Positions 1 through 9,175 of a stretch of 49,885 nucleotides of DNA are shown here, piece after piece (within the stretch, counting starts at the first letter, position 1; each line of letters begins with the position of its first letter). Below the pieces are notes generated by a model, which worked only from the letters and a program-made list of their open reading frames with translations, had not been told where the DNA came from and did not search any database. Source of the stretch: CAZZEX01 sp964653285 (GTDB taxonomy: Bacteria; Chloroflexota; Anaerolineae; B4-G1); NCBI GenBank assembly GCA_964653285.1, contig CAZZEX010000027.1, forward strand, positions 1-49,885, written 5' to 3'. The position numbers and the translations under genes are program-made.

Positions 1-15
1 TGCAATATGAGGGTA

Positions 16-1758
16 TTATACCATAATACGAAGTTGTTTTTGAACCATTACTAAGTTCAGTTCGATAGAAACGTGGGGTACTCTCATTGCCTGCGAGAGT
101 TCCTCCGCCGTCGTCTGTAACGCTCGCTCTATATCCACAGCCCGACGGATGTGGTCAATCATCTGGCGGGCCTGTTGCTCCTGTTCGGCACGTCGTTGTG
201 CTTCTTCCAACAGTTGGGCGCGCTCCAGTGCCACCGCCGCTTGGTTGCTCAGGGCCTCGTAGAGGCGCAAGTCGGCGTTTGAGAAGGGGCCAGGAGTAGC
301 GCGTAGCATGACTACTTGGCCGATCACCTTCTCCCTGGCGCGCAGCGGGATGTTGGCTAGCGCCCTCACGCCCGTCTCTACGAAGACCTGGCGTGCGCTC
401 TGGGGCAGGTGCTCGTCCTGCTCCACGTTGGCCACCGTCCACAGAGTGCTCACCATTTCGAGGGGGAAGGGGCTCTCCGCGATCGATAGCCGCATGCCAG
501 GTTGGAACTCAGGTTCCCGATCTCGTCGCCACACTCCCCGGTACAGAAGGGTTTCAGGTTCGCCGGCAGGTGAGAATTCAAACTCCACCACGGTGCATCC
601 ATCGGCCTCCGTCTCGGCCGCAGAGGCGATGATGGAATCCACGACTTCATCGGTTGTCGTCACCTGGGCCAGGCGGCGGCTGACGCGGTAGATAGGACTG
701 GTCGCTTCCAGCAGCAGCGTCTCGTCGGAGACCTGCCGGGCGTTTTCTATGGCGACGGCGATCTGGTTGGCCATGCTCTGGAGCGACCGCACGTCGTCCT
801 CGTCAAAGGCGGCCTCCTCAGTGGATTGGACGTTCACCACGCCCAGGAGCCGATCACCGACCATCAAGGGGAGGGCCACTTCAGAGCGTGTAAGGGGGAG
901 TAGGGGGTTGGCAAAGCGGACCGCGTCTTCTTCCACATACAGGGAGATGCGGGGCTGGCGATGGAGGGCGGTCCAGCCGACCATGCTGGTGTCACCCACG
1001 GCCAGCCGGTGGCCCTGGGCCTTCATCTGTGCGCCCGCTTCCCCCGTGGCCTCCCGCAGAACGGCCCATTCCCCGGTCTCATCCAGCAGGAAGATGCCGG
1101 CGTGGTAGAAGCCGAAGCGGTCGCGGATCAGGTCTACCGTTTGGCGCAGCAACTGGTCCACGTCGAAGATGGAAGTGATGACCCGACTGACCTCGGCGCT
1201 GGTCTCCAGGTGGATGGCTCGCCGCTGGATGGCGTAGTTGGCCTCCTGGAGTGCCCGGGTGCGCTCGGCAACTTGCTGCTCCAGTTCGGCATAGGAGTTC
1301 TGGAGCCGTTCAGCCATCTCGTTGAAGGCGGTGGCGAGGAGGCCAAACTCGTCTGCCCACTCAACCTGAACCCGCTCTTCCAGGTTCCCCTCGGCCAGGC
1401 GCCTGGCCGTCTCGGTCAGCCGCTCCGCCGGCTGGACGATACTGCGGACGTTGGCGGCAGTGGCACTCAGAACCGCGATTGCAATCAGCAGCCCCCACAC
1501 CAAGGGAACTTCCCACATCGCACGGCGAGCAGCCTCGACCTCTGCGAAAGCGGCAGCCTGCCGCTCAGCCGTCAGCGCGGTGGTCTGTGCCGCCATCTCC
1601 TCCAGGACAACCACAGCCTGATCCAGGCGGAAGAGGGACACAGAGTAAAGAATACCAGCCACTAGAAGCAAGACCAGGATGACGAGCACGCTTCCGGTGA
1701 GCCGGGCGCGGATGTTTGTGACGCGTGCAGCGAGGATTGACTTTGGTACTTCGTTCAT
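16..1758 (-). CDS. Membrane sensor protein, HAMP-GAF-GAF, without a kinase domain
   Basis: This 580-residue protein has two membrane helices (about residues 22-42 and 85-106) enclosing a short extracytoplasmic loop. A HAMP linker (107-160), a coiled coil and two GAF domains (about 190-340 and 355-510) follow. The last 60 residues are another coiled coil that opens like a third GAF but stops early. There is no HisKA, HATPase, GGDEF or PP2C domain, so it probably passes a ligand or redox signal to a partner rather than phosphorylating anything itself. Its ATG overlaps the stop codon of the upstream histidine kinase as ATGA (1755-1758), so the two are translationally coupled. The HAMP-to-GAF segment resembles that of the kinase, which suggests duplication. 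The sensed ligand is unknown. Confidence 0.85.
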   Translation of the reverse strand: MNEVPKSILAARVTNIRARLTGSVLVILVLLLVAGILYSVSLFRLDQAVVVLEEMAAQTTALTAERQAAAFAEVEAARRAMWEVPLVWGLLIAIAVLSATAANVRSIVQPAERLTETARRLAEGNLEERVQVEWADEFGLLATAFNEMAERLQNSYAELEQQVAERTRALQEANYAIQRRAIHLETSAEVSRVITSIFDVDQLLRQTVDLIRDRFGFYHAGIFLLDETGEWAVLREATGEAGAQMKAQGHRLAVGDTSMVGWTALHRQPRISLYVEEDAVRFANPLLPLTRSEVALPLMVGDRLLGVVNVQSTEEAAFDEDDVRSLQSMANQIAVAIENARQVSDETLLLEATSPIYRVSRRLAQVTTTDEVVDSIIASAAETEADGCTVVEFEFSPAGEPETLLYRGVWRRDREPEFQPGMRLSIAESPFPLEMVSTLWTVANVEQDEHLPQSARQVFVETGVRALANIPLRAREKVIGQVVMLRATPGPFSNADLRLYEALSNQAAVALERAQLLEEAQRRAEQEQQARQMIDHIRRAVDIERALQTTAEELSQAMRVPHVSIELNLVMVQKQLRIMV

Positions 1759-4202
1759 GTCCCTTCCTGTCCTTTCACCAGCCCGGCCCCAGTCTCCGCC
1801 GGGGAATCCGGCTGTAGGGGCAATGTAAACGTGAAGGTGGAGCCCTTCTCCACTTCGCTTTCCACCCAGATACGCCCACCGTGCATCTCCACAAACTCCT
1901 TGCTAAGTGCCAGTCCCAGCCCGGCCCCGTTGCGGCGGCCGTTCTCCAGGTTGCCTTGGTCGAACTGCTGGAAGATCCGCTCCTGATCGTCCAGTGGAAT
2001 GCCCATCCCATTGTCACTGACGCTTACCAGCACCTGCCCATCGGCAGACCAGGACCGCACGATGATGGCTCCCTGCTCCGTGAATTTAGCCGCATTGGCC
2101 AGGAGCCGCAACAGCACCTGGCGGATGCGCGTCGCGTCGGCCTGCACCCTGGGCAGGTCGGGGGCGATCTCTTGGTGCAACTCGATGTCCTTGTCGCGTA
2201 CTAGCGCGCTGGCGGTGGCCATGACGCTGTGGATCAAGTCGGCCAGATTCACCTCCCGGAACTCCAGCTCCATCAGCCCGGCCTCAATATGAGAGATGTC
2301 CAGCAGGTCGTTGATCAGGCCTAACAGATGCTGGCCGTTGTGGTAGATGATTTGCAGGTCATTCTGCTGCTGTTCTGTCAATGGCCCGTCAATTCCCTTC
2401 AGCATCAGCCGGGAGAAGCCGATGATGTTGGTGAGAGGGGTACGCAGTTCGTGGGACATGTTGACCAGGAAACGACGCTTGGACCGATCCAGTTCCCGCA
2501 GTCGCTTGGCCGCCTCCCGTTCCACGGCGTAGGCGCGGGCGTTCTCCAGGGCAATGGTGATCTGGTTGGCGACGTTCTGCAGGGCGGAGACGTCATCCGC
2601 GTCGAAGTCCTCCTCGTCGGTGCTCAGGATGTCGAGCACGCCGGTGATCTGGTCGCCCATCTTGAGCGGCAATGCCGCTTCTGCGCGGATGTAGGGGGAG
2701 AAAAACGTTTCTTGCGCGCGCTCTGCATCCCACCTGACGATGCACGGTTCCCCTGTTAGCACAGCCTGGCCAATCATGCTGCCATTCTCAACTGGCACAG
2801 GCTTTGCTTTGACAGCCGTCATCTCCTTCCCGCCGCCTGTCGCCTCTTGGAGCAATGCTTGCTTGCCGTCGCTGTCCAGAAGATAGATACCAACGTAGGA
2901 GTAGGCAAAGCTATCGTGTACCAGCCGCACCACCTCTCGCAATAACTGCTCTGGTTCCAGGATTGAGGTGGCTGCCTGGCTGACCTCGACGGTGGTGGCG
3001 AGTTGGATGGCCCGTCGCTGGATCTGATAGTTGGCCTCCTGTAGAAGGGCTGTGCGTTGGGCGACCTTCTCCTCCAGGTCGTTGTACAGGGTCTTCAATT
3101 CCCCTGCCATGCGGTTGAATACGTATGCCAGTATGCCAATCTCGTCCCTTGAAAACATCGTCGTGGGCACCTGCTGCTCCATGTCCCCCTCTGCGATGCT
3201 GAGCGCCGACTCGGTTAACTGCACGATTGGGCGTGTGATCTGCCGCGTTACGATCGCGGCGATGACGGCAGTGACCAGCGCCACTATCAGCATGGCCCCG
3301 ACAACGGCGGCAGTGACACTATCGGTCGGGGCGAAGGCTTCCTCTTGCGCCTGCTCGGCCACCAGTGCCAGCCCCAATTCCGGTATCCAGCGGTAGACTC
3401 CAATGACCGGGATACCGGCGTAGTTCTCGTAGAGTCCCTCTCCATTGTCGCCGGACAGGGCGGCTTCGATGCCTGGACTGGTCCCCGCCTGTCCCTGGGA
3501 CAACGCTATCCCGCTGGCGCCTACCAGGTAAATTTCTCCTGTCTTTCCCAGTCCACTCACCACCTGCACAGTCCAGACCGTGTCGCACAGATTGAGCCAG
3601 CCGGCCAGCAGGCCGAGCGTCTCGCCGTCTGGGCCCGTGATGCGCTGGGTGACCACCAACCCCATGTCGTCGGTTGGGTCGGGTGTGACGGACTGAAGGC
3701 CGGAGGCTTGTTCAGGTCCAAGCGTCATCGTCTGTTCCGTCAGCGAGCCTTCGGTCTGCGGGTCAGTGCCAGTATCAGTAGATATCAGCACCTGGCCTTC
3801 GTCATCAAACACGGCCAGGCGGCGAAAGGCTGAGTCTTGTGCCAACAAGGCCTGCAGCTGGGTGCGCAGCACGTCACTAGCGGTGCTGGCGTCGGCTGCG
3901 TTGGTGACCAGGACACTTACGCTCTCTTGGGTGGCAGGCAAGGTTGCCAGAAGTGCCAGATCTGCAATTCGATTTTCGACACATTGGTGGGTTTGCGTTT
4001 CCATCATTGTGGCTACAGAGGATAGTTTGGCGATGACCTCACGTTGAATGTCGTTCCGCTCGCGCTGTGTGGCATACCAAGTGGCAGTGCTCAGCGGCAC
4101 GATTGCAAGGATCAGGAAGGCGGTCAGCAGGGTTTTGCCCAGCCCCCCGCGCATCCCGGTGGTTGGGATCCGAGATCGTTCCGTCGAGCCTGGTGACAAC
4201 AT
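1755..4202 (-). CDS. Sensor histidine kinase (extracytoplasmic sensor, HAMP, GAF, HisKA, HATPase)
   Basis: This 815-residue membrane kinase has a helix at about 22-42, an extracytoplasmic sensor region of about 250 residues (probably Cache-like), a second helix at about 296-318, HAMP (319-372), a coiled coil, GAF (about 405-555), HisKA and HATPase_c. The phospho-acceptor is His584 in the motif SHELRTPLTN. The N box has Asn703, and the G boxes are DNGMGI (730-735) and GAGLGL (759-764), so the catalytic core looks intact. It lies 27 bp downstream of one receiver gene and is coupled to the GAF sensor after it. A single operon of receiver, receiver, kinase and sensor is therefore likely. The stimulus is not visible. 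Confidence 0.93.
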   Translation of the reverse strand: MLSPGSTERSRIPTTGMRGGLGKTLLTAFLILAIVPLSTATWYATQRERNDIQREVIAKLSSVATMMETQTHQCVENRIADLALLATLPATQESVSVLVTNAADASTASDVLRTQLQALLAQDSAFRRLAVFDDEGQVLISTDTGTDPQTEGSLTEQTMTLGPEQASGLQSVTPDPTDDMGLVVTQRITGPDGETLGLLAGWLNLCDTVWTVQVVSGLGKTGEIYLVGASGIALSQGQAGTSPGIEAALSGDNGEGLYENYAGIPVIGVYRWIPELGLALVAEQAQEEAFAPTDSVTAAVVGAMLIVALVTAVIAAIVTRQITRPIVQLTESALSIAEGDMEQQVPTTMFSRDEIGILAYVFNRMAGELKTLYNDLEEKVAQRTALLQEANYQIQRRAIQLATTVEVSQAATSILEPEQLLREVVRLVHDSFAYSYVGIYLLDSDGKQALLQEATGGGKEMTAVKAKPVPVENGSMIGQAVLTGEPCIVRWDAERAQETFFSPYIRAEAALPLKMGDQITGVLDILSTDEEDFDADDVSALQNVANQITIALENARAYAVEREAAKRLRELDRSKRRFLVNMSHELRTPLTNIIGFSRLMLKGIDGPLTEQQQNDLQIIYHNGQHLLGLINDLLDISHIEAGLMELEFREVNLADLIHSVMATASALVRDKDIELHQEIAPDLPRVQADATRIRQVLLRLLANAAKFTEQGAIIVRSWSADGQVLVSVSDNGMGIPLDDQERIFQQFDQGNLENGRRNGAGLGLALSKEFVEMHGGRIWVESEVEKGSTFTFTLPLQPDSPAETGAGLVKGQEGT

Positions 4203-4229
4203 AGCCGTTATTTATCTCCTGTGCCCGGA

Positions 4230-4640
4230 TTACCCCAGTTCCCAGATTTCCTCCCCCTGGAGGATACTGCGAATCTGGTTGGGGAAGCGGTCTGGGTTGA
4301 TAGGCTTGCCGATGAAGCCATCGAAGCCAGCGCTGTGGGCATGCTCCATATTGTCCGTAGAAACGTCGGCGGTCACGGCGACGATGAGAGTGTCCTTGAA
4401 GCGCGGGTGAGCACGCAACTTGTCCAGCACCTGGTATCCGTCCTCCTCTGGAAGGAAGATGTCCATTAAAATCAGGTCAATGTGCGGTAGTGCCTCCGCG
4501 AATTCCAGAACCTGCCAGCCCGAGGCTTTCCATTCACACTTATTCACGCCCAGGAAGGCCAGCAGGCGTGTGATAAGCACGAAGTTCTGAACGTTATCTT
4601 CGACGACAAGGATTGTGGCGTCCTTTGGCTGTATATTCAT
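4230..4640 (-). CDS. Single-domain response regulator (CheY/DivK type)
   Basis: This 136-residue receiver-only protein has the acidic pair Glu14-Asp15, phospho-acceptor Asp60 in LILMDIFLP, Thr90 in AVTAD and Lys112 in GKPI. All the residues needed for phosphorylation are present, and there is no DNA-binding or enzymatic output domain. It should act as a phosphate shuttle or a protein-binding switch, as is known for DivK and Spo0F. It starts 8 bp after the previous receiver gene and is followed by the histidine kinase, which is its obvious phosphodonor. Binding of an output protein is inferred, not seen. Confidence 0.92.
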   Translation of the reverse strand: MNIQPKDATILVVEDNVQNFVLITRLLAFLGVNKCEWKASGWQVLEFAEALPHIDLILMDIFLPEEDGYQVLDKLRAHPRFKDTLIVAVTADVSTDNMEHAHSAGFDGFIGKPINPDRFPNQIRSILQGEEIWELG

Positions 4641-4648
4641 GATGACCT

Positions 4649-5029
4649 CTATATGCAGTTTTTCTGCAACGCGGTTTGAACTTGTTCCGGTAGTTGGTCT
4701 ACGTCAATCGGTTTCTGAATGTAACCATCGCAGCCTGCCTCTAGTGTGCGTTCTCGATCTCCTTGCATCACGTTGGCTGTGATGGCCAGGATGGGCACCT
4801 GTTGGAGGCCGGGCGTGTCGCGGAAGCGCCTGGCCAGGTCGTAACCATCTATCTCTGGCAGGTTGATGTCCAGCAGGATCAAGTCTGGCTGCATCCGAGC
4901 GGCCATTTCCAGTCCAGCAGGGCCATCCGCCGCTTCCATGACGGAATAACCCTCTGCCTCTAGGATGCGTCTCACCAGCATGCGGTTTCCAGGGTCGTCT
5001 TCAACGTAAAGGATGCGAACATCGCTCAT
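4649..5029 (-). CDS. Single-domain response regulator, first gene of the signalling operon
   Basis: This receiver-only protein has the conserved acidic pair (VEDD), phospho-acceptor Asp54 in LILLDINLPE, Thr in AITAN and Lys in QKPID. An in-frame ATG at 5047 would add six residues, but a run of seven G (5038-5044 on the plus strand, read as C) sits about 8 nt upstream of the ATG at 5029 and works as its ribosome site, so 5029 is preferred. A promoter (5126-5154) and a direct-repeat operator (5164-5181) lie upstream. It differs clearly from the second receiver, so the kinase probably feeds two distinct targets. Confidence 0.9.
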   Translation of the reverse strand: MSDVRILYVEDDPGNRMLVRRILEAEGYSVMEAADGPAGLEMAARMQPDLILLDINLPEIDGYDLARRFRDTPGLQQVPILAITANVMQGDRERTLEAGCDGYIQKPIDVDQLPEQVQTALQKNCI

Positions 5030-5125
5030 CAGTTGCGTCCCCCCCATGTCTAGATCTGCGCCGGGGTAGTATCTGCGCCAAGGTGATAAAGGTAGCGGCG
5101 CGATTGCAATAGCCTTACGTTTGTC

Positions 5126-5154
5126 ATTATAGCAAATTTGGATGTTCGTGACAA
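5126..5154 (-). promoter_or_regulatory. Promoter of the receiver-kinase-sensor operon
   Basis: On the minus strand TTGTCA (5154-5149) is separated by 17 bp from a perfect TATAAT (5131-5126). Transcription would start near 5119 and give a leader of about 90 nt before the first receiver gene. Confidence 0.7.
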
Positions 5155-5163
5155 TGCTGCTAC

Positions 5164-5181
5164 GTTACAGATTGGTTACAG
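5164..5181 (-). promoter_or_regulatory. Direct-repeat operator, Pho-box-like
   Basis: On the minus strand CTGTAAC occurs twice with a 4-bp spacer, an exact 11-bp period. This is the half-site geometry used by PhoB/OmpR-family winged-helix regulators, and the half-sites resemble the CTGTMAT of the enterobacterial Pho box. It ends 10 bp upstream of the -35 element, a typical activator position. A near copy lies at 44448-44465. Confidence 0.45.
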
Positions 5182-5212
5182 TTTCTCGTACTGGAAAAAA
5201 TGCGGGCGGGGT

Positions 5213-5241
5213 TTGCCCTCGCGTGACAAAATGTGTACAAT
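5213..5241 (+). promoter_or_regulatory. Promoter of the GIY-YIG gene
   Basis: TTGCCC (5213-5218), a 17-bp spacer and TACAAT (5236-5241). The start of the longest open frame (5233) lies inside this -10 element, which argues for a start further downstream. Confidence 0.5.
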
Positions 5242-5337
5242 ATAGCGATCGTGCATAGTTGTCCAATGCTGCTCTACTGGGAAGGAGGCTTAGATTGGGC
5301 CTCGGGGCTCTTGGTCAATATGAAGGGGTACGTGGGA

Positions 5338-5676
5338 ATGTGTGCCTGGTTTCTCTATGCTCTACGCTGTGCCGACGGTACGCTCTATGCCGGCGTCACC
5401 ACCGACCTGGCGCGGCGCGTGGCTGAGCACAACGCTGGCCGGGGGGCGCGTTATACGGCGGGTCGCCGCCCCGTGAGGCCCATTGCCGCCTGGTGCTTTC
5501 CTGACCGGGGAGCAGCGCAGCGGGCCGAATCTCGCTTCCGACGGTTGCCCCGGGCGCGAAAACTGGCGCTGGCCGTGCAGAGGCTCCCCTTCGCGGGCGC
5601 GGCTTTCTGCCACGACGAGTGCGCCGCCGGTTTGCTGGAGACGATGCCTGAACATCTACTGACCACGCTCGCGTAG
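5338..5676 (+). CDS. GIY-YIG nuclease-superfamily protein (YhbQ/UPF0213 type)
   Basis: From the ATG at 5338 the protein is 112 residues and opens directly with the GIY-YIG fold: a WFLYALRCADG strand, then TLYAGVTTDLARRV with the conserved Tyr and Arg, and the helix with Glu in AQRAESRF. The first motif is degenerate (FLY in place of GIY), as is common in the small UPF0213 branch. An in-frame ATG at 5320 is also possible. The frame is open from 5233, but that codon sits in the promoter. The family's structure-specific nuclease activity is known only for some members. The gene stands alone between two divergent regions, so its role stays unspecified. Confidence 0.85.
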   Translation: MCAWFLYALRCADGTLYAGVTTDLARRVAEHNAGRGARYTAGRRPVRPIAAWCFPDRGAAQRAESRFRRLPRARKLALAVQRLPFAGAAFCHDECAAGLLETMPEHLLTTLA

Positions 5677-5745
5677 CACTGGCCAACTGGATCCGCTGGA
5701 TGGAGAGGCAGGGTAGTGACCGGGGGGGATATGTGGGAGTGAACT

Positions 5746-6396
5746 ATGAAACACGTTTTTCGCATCTTCTGGGAGGCGCTGAAGGACTTCTGGGACGAAT
5801 TGCTCCTCTTGGTGCTGATGAACATTGTCACCACGCTGCTGGCGATCCCGGTGGTCACGTTTCCGCCAGCGCTGGCTGGGCTGTGGAATACCGCCAACCG
5901 GGTAGCAGAGGGGAAGGCTATTGGCTGGAACGACTACTTCGAAGGCTTCCGGCGCTACTTCTGGAAGGCATGGGGGCTGGCGTTGCTCAACATTCTGGTG
6001 GCTGCCATCGTGCTCAGCAACATCCGCTTCTATGCATCAGACATTGCACCATTTGAGATCGGTCCCACCTTGAGCCTCTGGATACGTGCGTTTTTCGCGG
6101 CAGCGGCATTCTTGTGGCTGGTCATCCAGATGTACCCTGTGGCATTGCTGTTGGAACAGGAAGATCAGCGGTTGCGGGTGGCCTTGCGCAACGCAGCCGT
6201 GCTTTTTGTCGCCAACCCTGGCTTCACCCTCGTACTGGCACTGTTGTTGTTGATGGTGGCCGTCATCAGCACGTTTTTCCCAGTGCTGTGGTTCCTGGTC
6301 ACGTTGGCATTCTTTGCCGTCGTGTGCAACAAGGCCGTGTTGCATCTGCTGAAGCCGTACCGGGAGCAGGTGCAGGCAGAAGAGGGAGGCGAATAA
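5746..6396 (+). CDS. YesL/DUF624-like membrane protein
   Basis: This 216-residue integral membrane protein has five or six hydrophobic helices and short charged loops. The arrangement (N-terminal amphipathic FWEALKDFW helix, a helix ending in a PPALAGLWNTANR loop, then paired helices) matches the DUF624/YesL family, which often accompanies sugar-uptake genes in Firmicutes and Chloroflexota. GGGAG about 7 nt before the ATG serves as the ribosome site. No transport gene lies next to it here. The gene converges with the dead permease on the other strand. No catalytic motif is visible and its function is unknown. Confidence 0.7.
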   Translation: MKHVFRIFWEALKDFWDELLLLVLMNIVTTLLAIPVVTFPPALAGLWNTANRVAEGKAIGWNDYFEGFRRYFWKAWGLALLNILVAAIVLSNIRFYASDIAPFEIGPTLSLWIRAFFAAAAFLWLVIQMYPVALLLEQEDQRLRVALRNAAVLFVANPGFTLVLALLLLMVAVISTFFPVLWFLVTLAFFAVVCNKAVLHLLKPYREQVQAEEGGE

Positions 6397-6428
6397 GGAG
6401 CCGTCGGTAGGGTAGGCCGGCTCTACTC
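6397..6428. terminator. Possible bidirectional hairpin between convergent genes
   Basis: The 32-bp gap between two converging genes holds GAGCCG paired with CGGCTC, and within it an imperfect palindrome with GTAGGG and CTCTAC tips (6407-6426). The tips recall the 27-bp palindromes at 7445 and 45286. There is no T-run, so termination is only a possibility. Confidence 0.3.
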
Positions 6429-7416
6429 CTATCGCTCCGGTTGCATCGTCTCGATGGCTGAGCCGCGCAAGATGGCCTGCACCGGCAGCCAGGCCGCCCC
6501 GGCGCAGATGAACGGCGCAGCGACAAGCCCGACCAGTCCGTTGAACAGCGCCGGTTGCACGGACCGCCACGCCGCTCCCCACAAATCCAGGTCGGGGGTG
6601 CCCCAGGCATTACCGCCGTAGGTCACAGCCAGGATGACGATGATCCCTGCCCCGGCAACCAGGCCCAGCCCGCCGCCGATCAGCCCCATCAACGCTGCTT
6701 CGCCGGCCACGATCGCCGTCACCTGCCGTCGTGTCGCCCCGACCGCCCGCAGCAACCCCAACTCACGCTGCCGCTCGGTGACGCTCATCGTCGTGGTGTT
6801 GACCACGCCCATCGCCCCTGCCACGATTGCCAGCAGCAGCAGCGCGTTGAGCATATCGGGCAGCGCGTCCATCACCTGGAGTTGCGCCTCGTACATGCCC
6901 TCCGGCTCGTTCAAATGGGCGTTGGGATAGCGAGCCACCAGGGCCGCGAGGTCGGCTTTCAAGTCGGCCCGGTCAACGCCGGGCCAGGGGACTACGTGGA
7001 GCATAAATGGCTTCGTGACAGTGAGTTCGTCCTTGGCCGCCAGGCTGATGATTGAGGCGTTGACGTAGGTTCTCCCGACGCCCGCGACGGTGCACGCAAC
7101 CGGCCCATCGGCCCCAGTTATATCGAACGTCTCTCCGAGCGAGACGCCGTTTCTGCTTGCCACCAGTGGTGTGACCAGGACGCCGCAGCCCTCCTCCATG
7201 ATGGGCATAGCGGTTTTCCAGTCGCCTTCGGTGAAGGTGAAGAACACGTCGCCGGATTGCTGCACGTCATAGGGGTCGGTGACGAAGGAGAAGTAACTGG
7301 AGCCAAAGAAGGAGAGTTCCGGCACAATTGTGAAACGCCACTTGTCCATGATCCGCGCCCGTCTCTCCACAGTCCGGGGGATTTCCGCGACCAACTCGGG
7401 GGGAAGCTCAATGGTA

Positions 7417-7518
7417 TCCATAGCGCGGTGAAGCCGCAACCAACGTAGAGCGGAATGGCATTCCGCCCTACAGAATTCTCGCAGATAGCGCAATTCTTGC
7501 GGGGTAATTCCATAGCGC
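7417..7518. repeat. Inserted palindromic element with 10-bp flanking direct repeats
   Basis: TCCATAGCGC occurs at 7417-7426 and 7509-7518 with 82 bp between. Inside lies a 27-bp palindrome (7445-7471) with 13-bp arms GTAGAGCGGAATG and CATTCCGCCCTAC around one base, with one mismatch. The flanking repeats look like a target-site duplication, and the insert breaks the permease reading frame. Confidence 0.75.
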
Positions 7519-7942
7519 TGTAGGCCGACATGCCCGCCGAGATGTCGAACGGCGCGATGATCCAGGCCCTCAGGCGCTCAATGCCCGTCAGATTCGGCCC
7601 CATGAGTTCGTCCACCATAAAGGTGATGAAGCCGGTCATGCCGACGATCATCGTCAGAGCCACGGCTAGTGTCAGGATGGTCAGCGTGACGCGCCTGCGC
7701 CCACGCTGTACGTTATCGGCGATCAACCGGCCTGTCGCGCCGCCCAGACGGGTCAGCGGGCGGCGCAGATGTTGCCCCGTCCCGCCGATAAAGGCGGGCA
7801 GGATCAACGCCAGGCCCACCAGCCAGATTAGCCCAAACGAAGTCGTCAGAATGGTGTCCCAGGGGTGTTGCACCCATTCCCCTGGCAGGGCGACGGCGAG
7901 GTAGACGGCCAACACGGCGGTAATCAGCAGGCCCAGCAGAAG

Positions 7943-7974
7943 GGATTTGAGATTGGTTGGTTTGAGATTGGCGG
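7943..7974. repeat. Short degenerate 7-bp-period array inside the permease
   Basis: The phrase TTTGAGATTGG occurs twice, 14 bp apart (two 7-bp periods). The corresponding peptide contains ANLK and TNLK in succession. This is the weakest of the heptamer arrays. Confidence 0.45.
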
Positions 7975-8600
7975 ATGTGGTCGTCTGGTGCAGAGCGGCG
8001 AGGGGCGAGACGCGCGTCGCCTGCCAGGCCGGAATCAGTGCGGAGAGCAGTGTCACACTCACACCCATCGCTGTTGCCAACAGCAAACTGGAGAGAGAGG
8101 TTCCGCTCGCGGAGAAGACGAACAGCCCTTTGCCGAGGAGCGCCTTCATCAAGGCAATGGTGCCTTTTCCTAGGAACGGCCCGGCAATCAGCCCTAGCAC
8201 CGTCCCCAGGCTGCCGACGGTGAGCGCTTCAACCAGCACCAAGCGCAACGTCTGGCGGCGCGTCATCCCCAGCGCACGCAGCGATCCGATCTGCCGGCGG
8301 CGCTGGGTGACCGACATGGCGAAGGCGTTGAAAATCAGGAACCCTGCGGCCAACGTGATCCCCACCCCGACCAGTGTCAGTATCGAATCGAGTTGGTCGA
8401 GAAGGCCGGTCATAAACGTTTGCACGTCTTCCGAGCCTGCCATGGAATTCAAGATGGACGCGCTAACCATGTCGGCGGCGACGATCATCGCCGCGCCCAG
8501 TGCCACCGCCAGGGCGCTCAAGACGGTGCGTGAGCGGTGCTGCTGCAAATTGCGGCTGGAGAGAGAATACATCGAATGCATGGGTTCTCTCCTGTACATG

Positions 8601-8635
8601 TTGCGCGTTGCATATTGCGTACTGCGTACTGCGTA

Positions 8636-8642
<7 letters not shown>
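8601..8642. repeat. Heptamer array, six units
   Basis: Six consecutive 7-mers follow in strict register, from TTGCGCG at 8601 to TTACGTC at 8636, with CTGCGTA as the commonest unit. The array fills the gap between permease and ATPase and supplies the ATPase stop codon (8636-8638). Confidence 0.75.
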
Positions 8643-9040
<398 letters not shown>

Positions 9041-9174
9041 CGCAATAGTGCAAAACTCACCCTGTCACCCTGAGCGCAGTGAAGGGAAGCGAAGGGCCTC
9101 TACCAGATAAAGGGAGATTCTTCGCTACGCTCAGAATGACGGTTAACCATCAGGGCGACTTTTGCAGTACTGCG
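9041..9174. repeat. 134-bp imperfect inverted repeat (MITE-like)
   Basis: The outer 24 bp at each end (9041-9064 and 9151-9174) are inverted repeats matching at 20 of 24 positions, with the core TGCAAAA. Inner arms (GTCACCCTGAGCG and CTCAGAATGAC) continue the pairing. No coding capacity is seen. It lies exactly at the broken end of the ATPase gene and abuts the stop codon of the next gene (9176-9178). Confidence 0.75.
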
Positions 9175-9175
9175 A

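Larger units (their letters stand above)
6429..8581 (-). pseudogene. ABC exporter permease (FtsX/MacB type), disrupted by a 92-bp insertion
   Basis: Two overlapping frames together make one permease of about 690 residues. The first part (8581 to about 7510) has an N-terminal helix, a MacB-like segment and an FtsX domain with the conserved QRRRQIGSLRALG loop. The second part (about 7420 to 6429) has the periplasmic segment and the second FtsX domain with ERQRELGLLRAVG. They are out of register because 92 bp have been added between two copies of a 10-bp sequence (7417-7426 and 7509-7518). Removing the insert plus one copy restores an unbroken reading that joins AYSA to MDTIELPP. The start at 8581 has AGGAGA 6 nt upstream. 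A partial ATPase gene precedes it. Confidence 0.88.

Noticed and set aside
1..15. A TATAAT-like box at the 3' end of the first gene as a promoter
   Set aside because: There is no matching -35 element, and the gene it would serve lies outside the window.
5233..5337. The upstream ATG at 5233 as the GIY-YIG start
   Set aside because: It lies within the -10 box of the best promoter, and the extra 35 residues have no homology. The domain starts directly at 5338.
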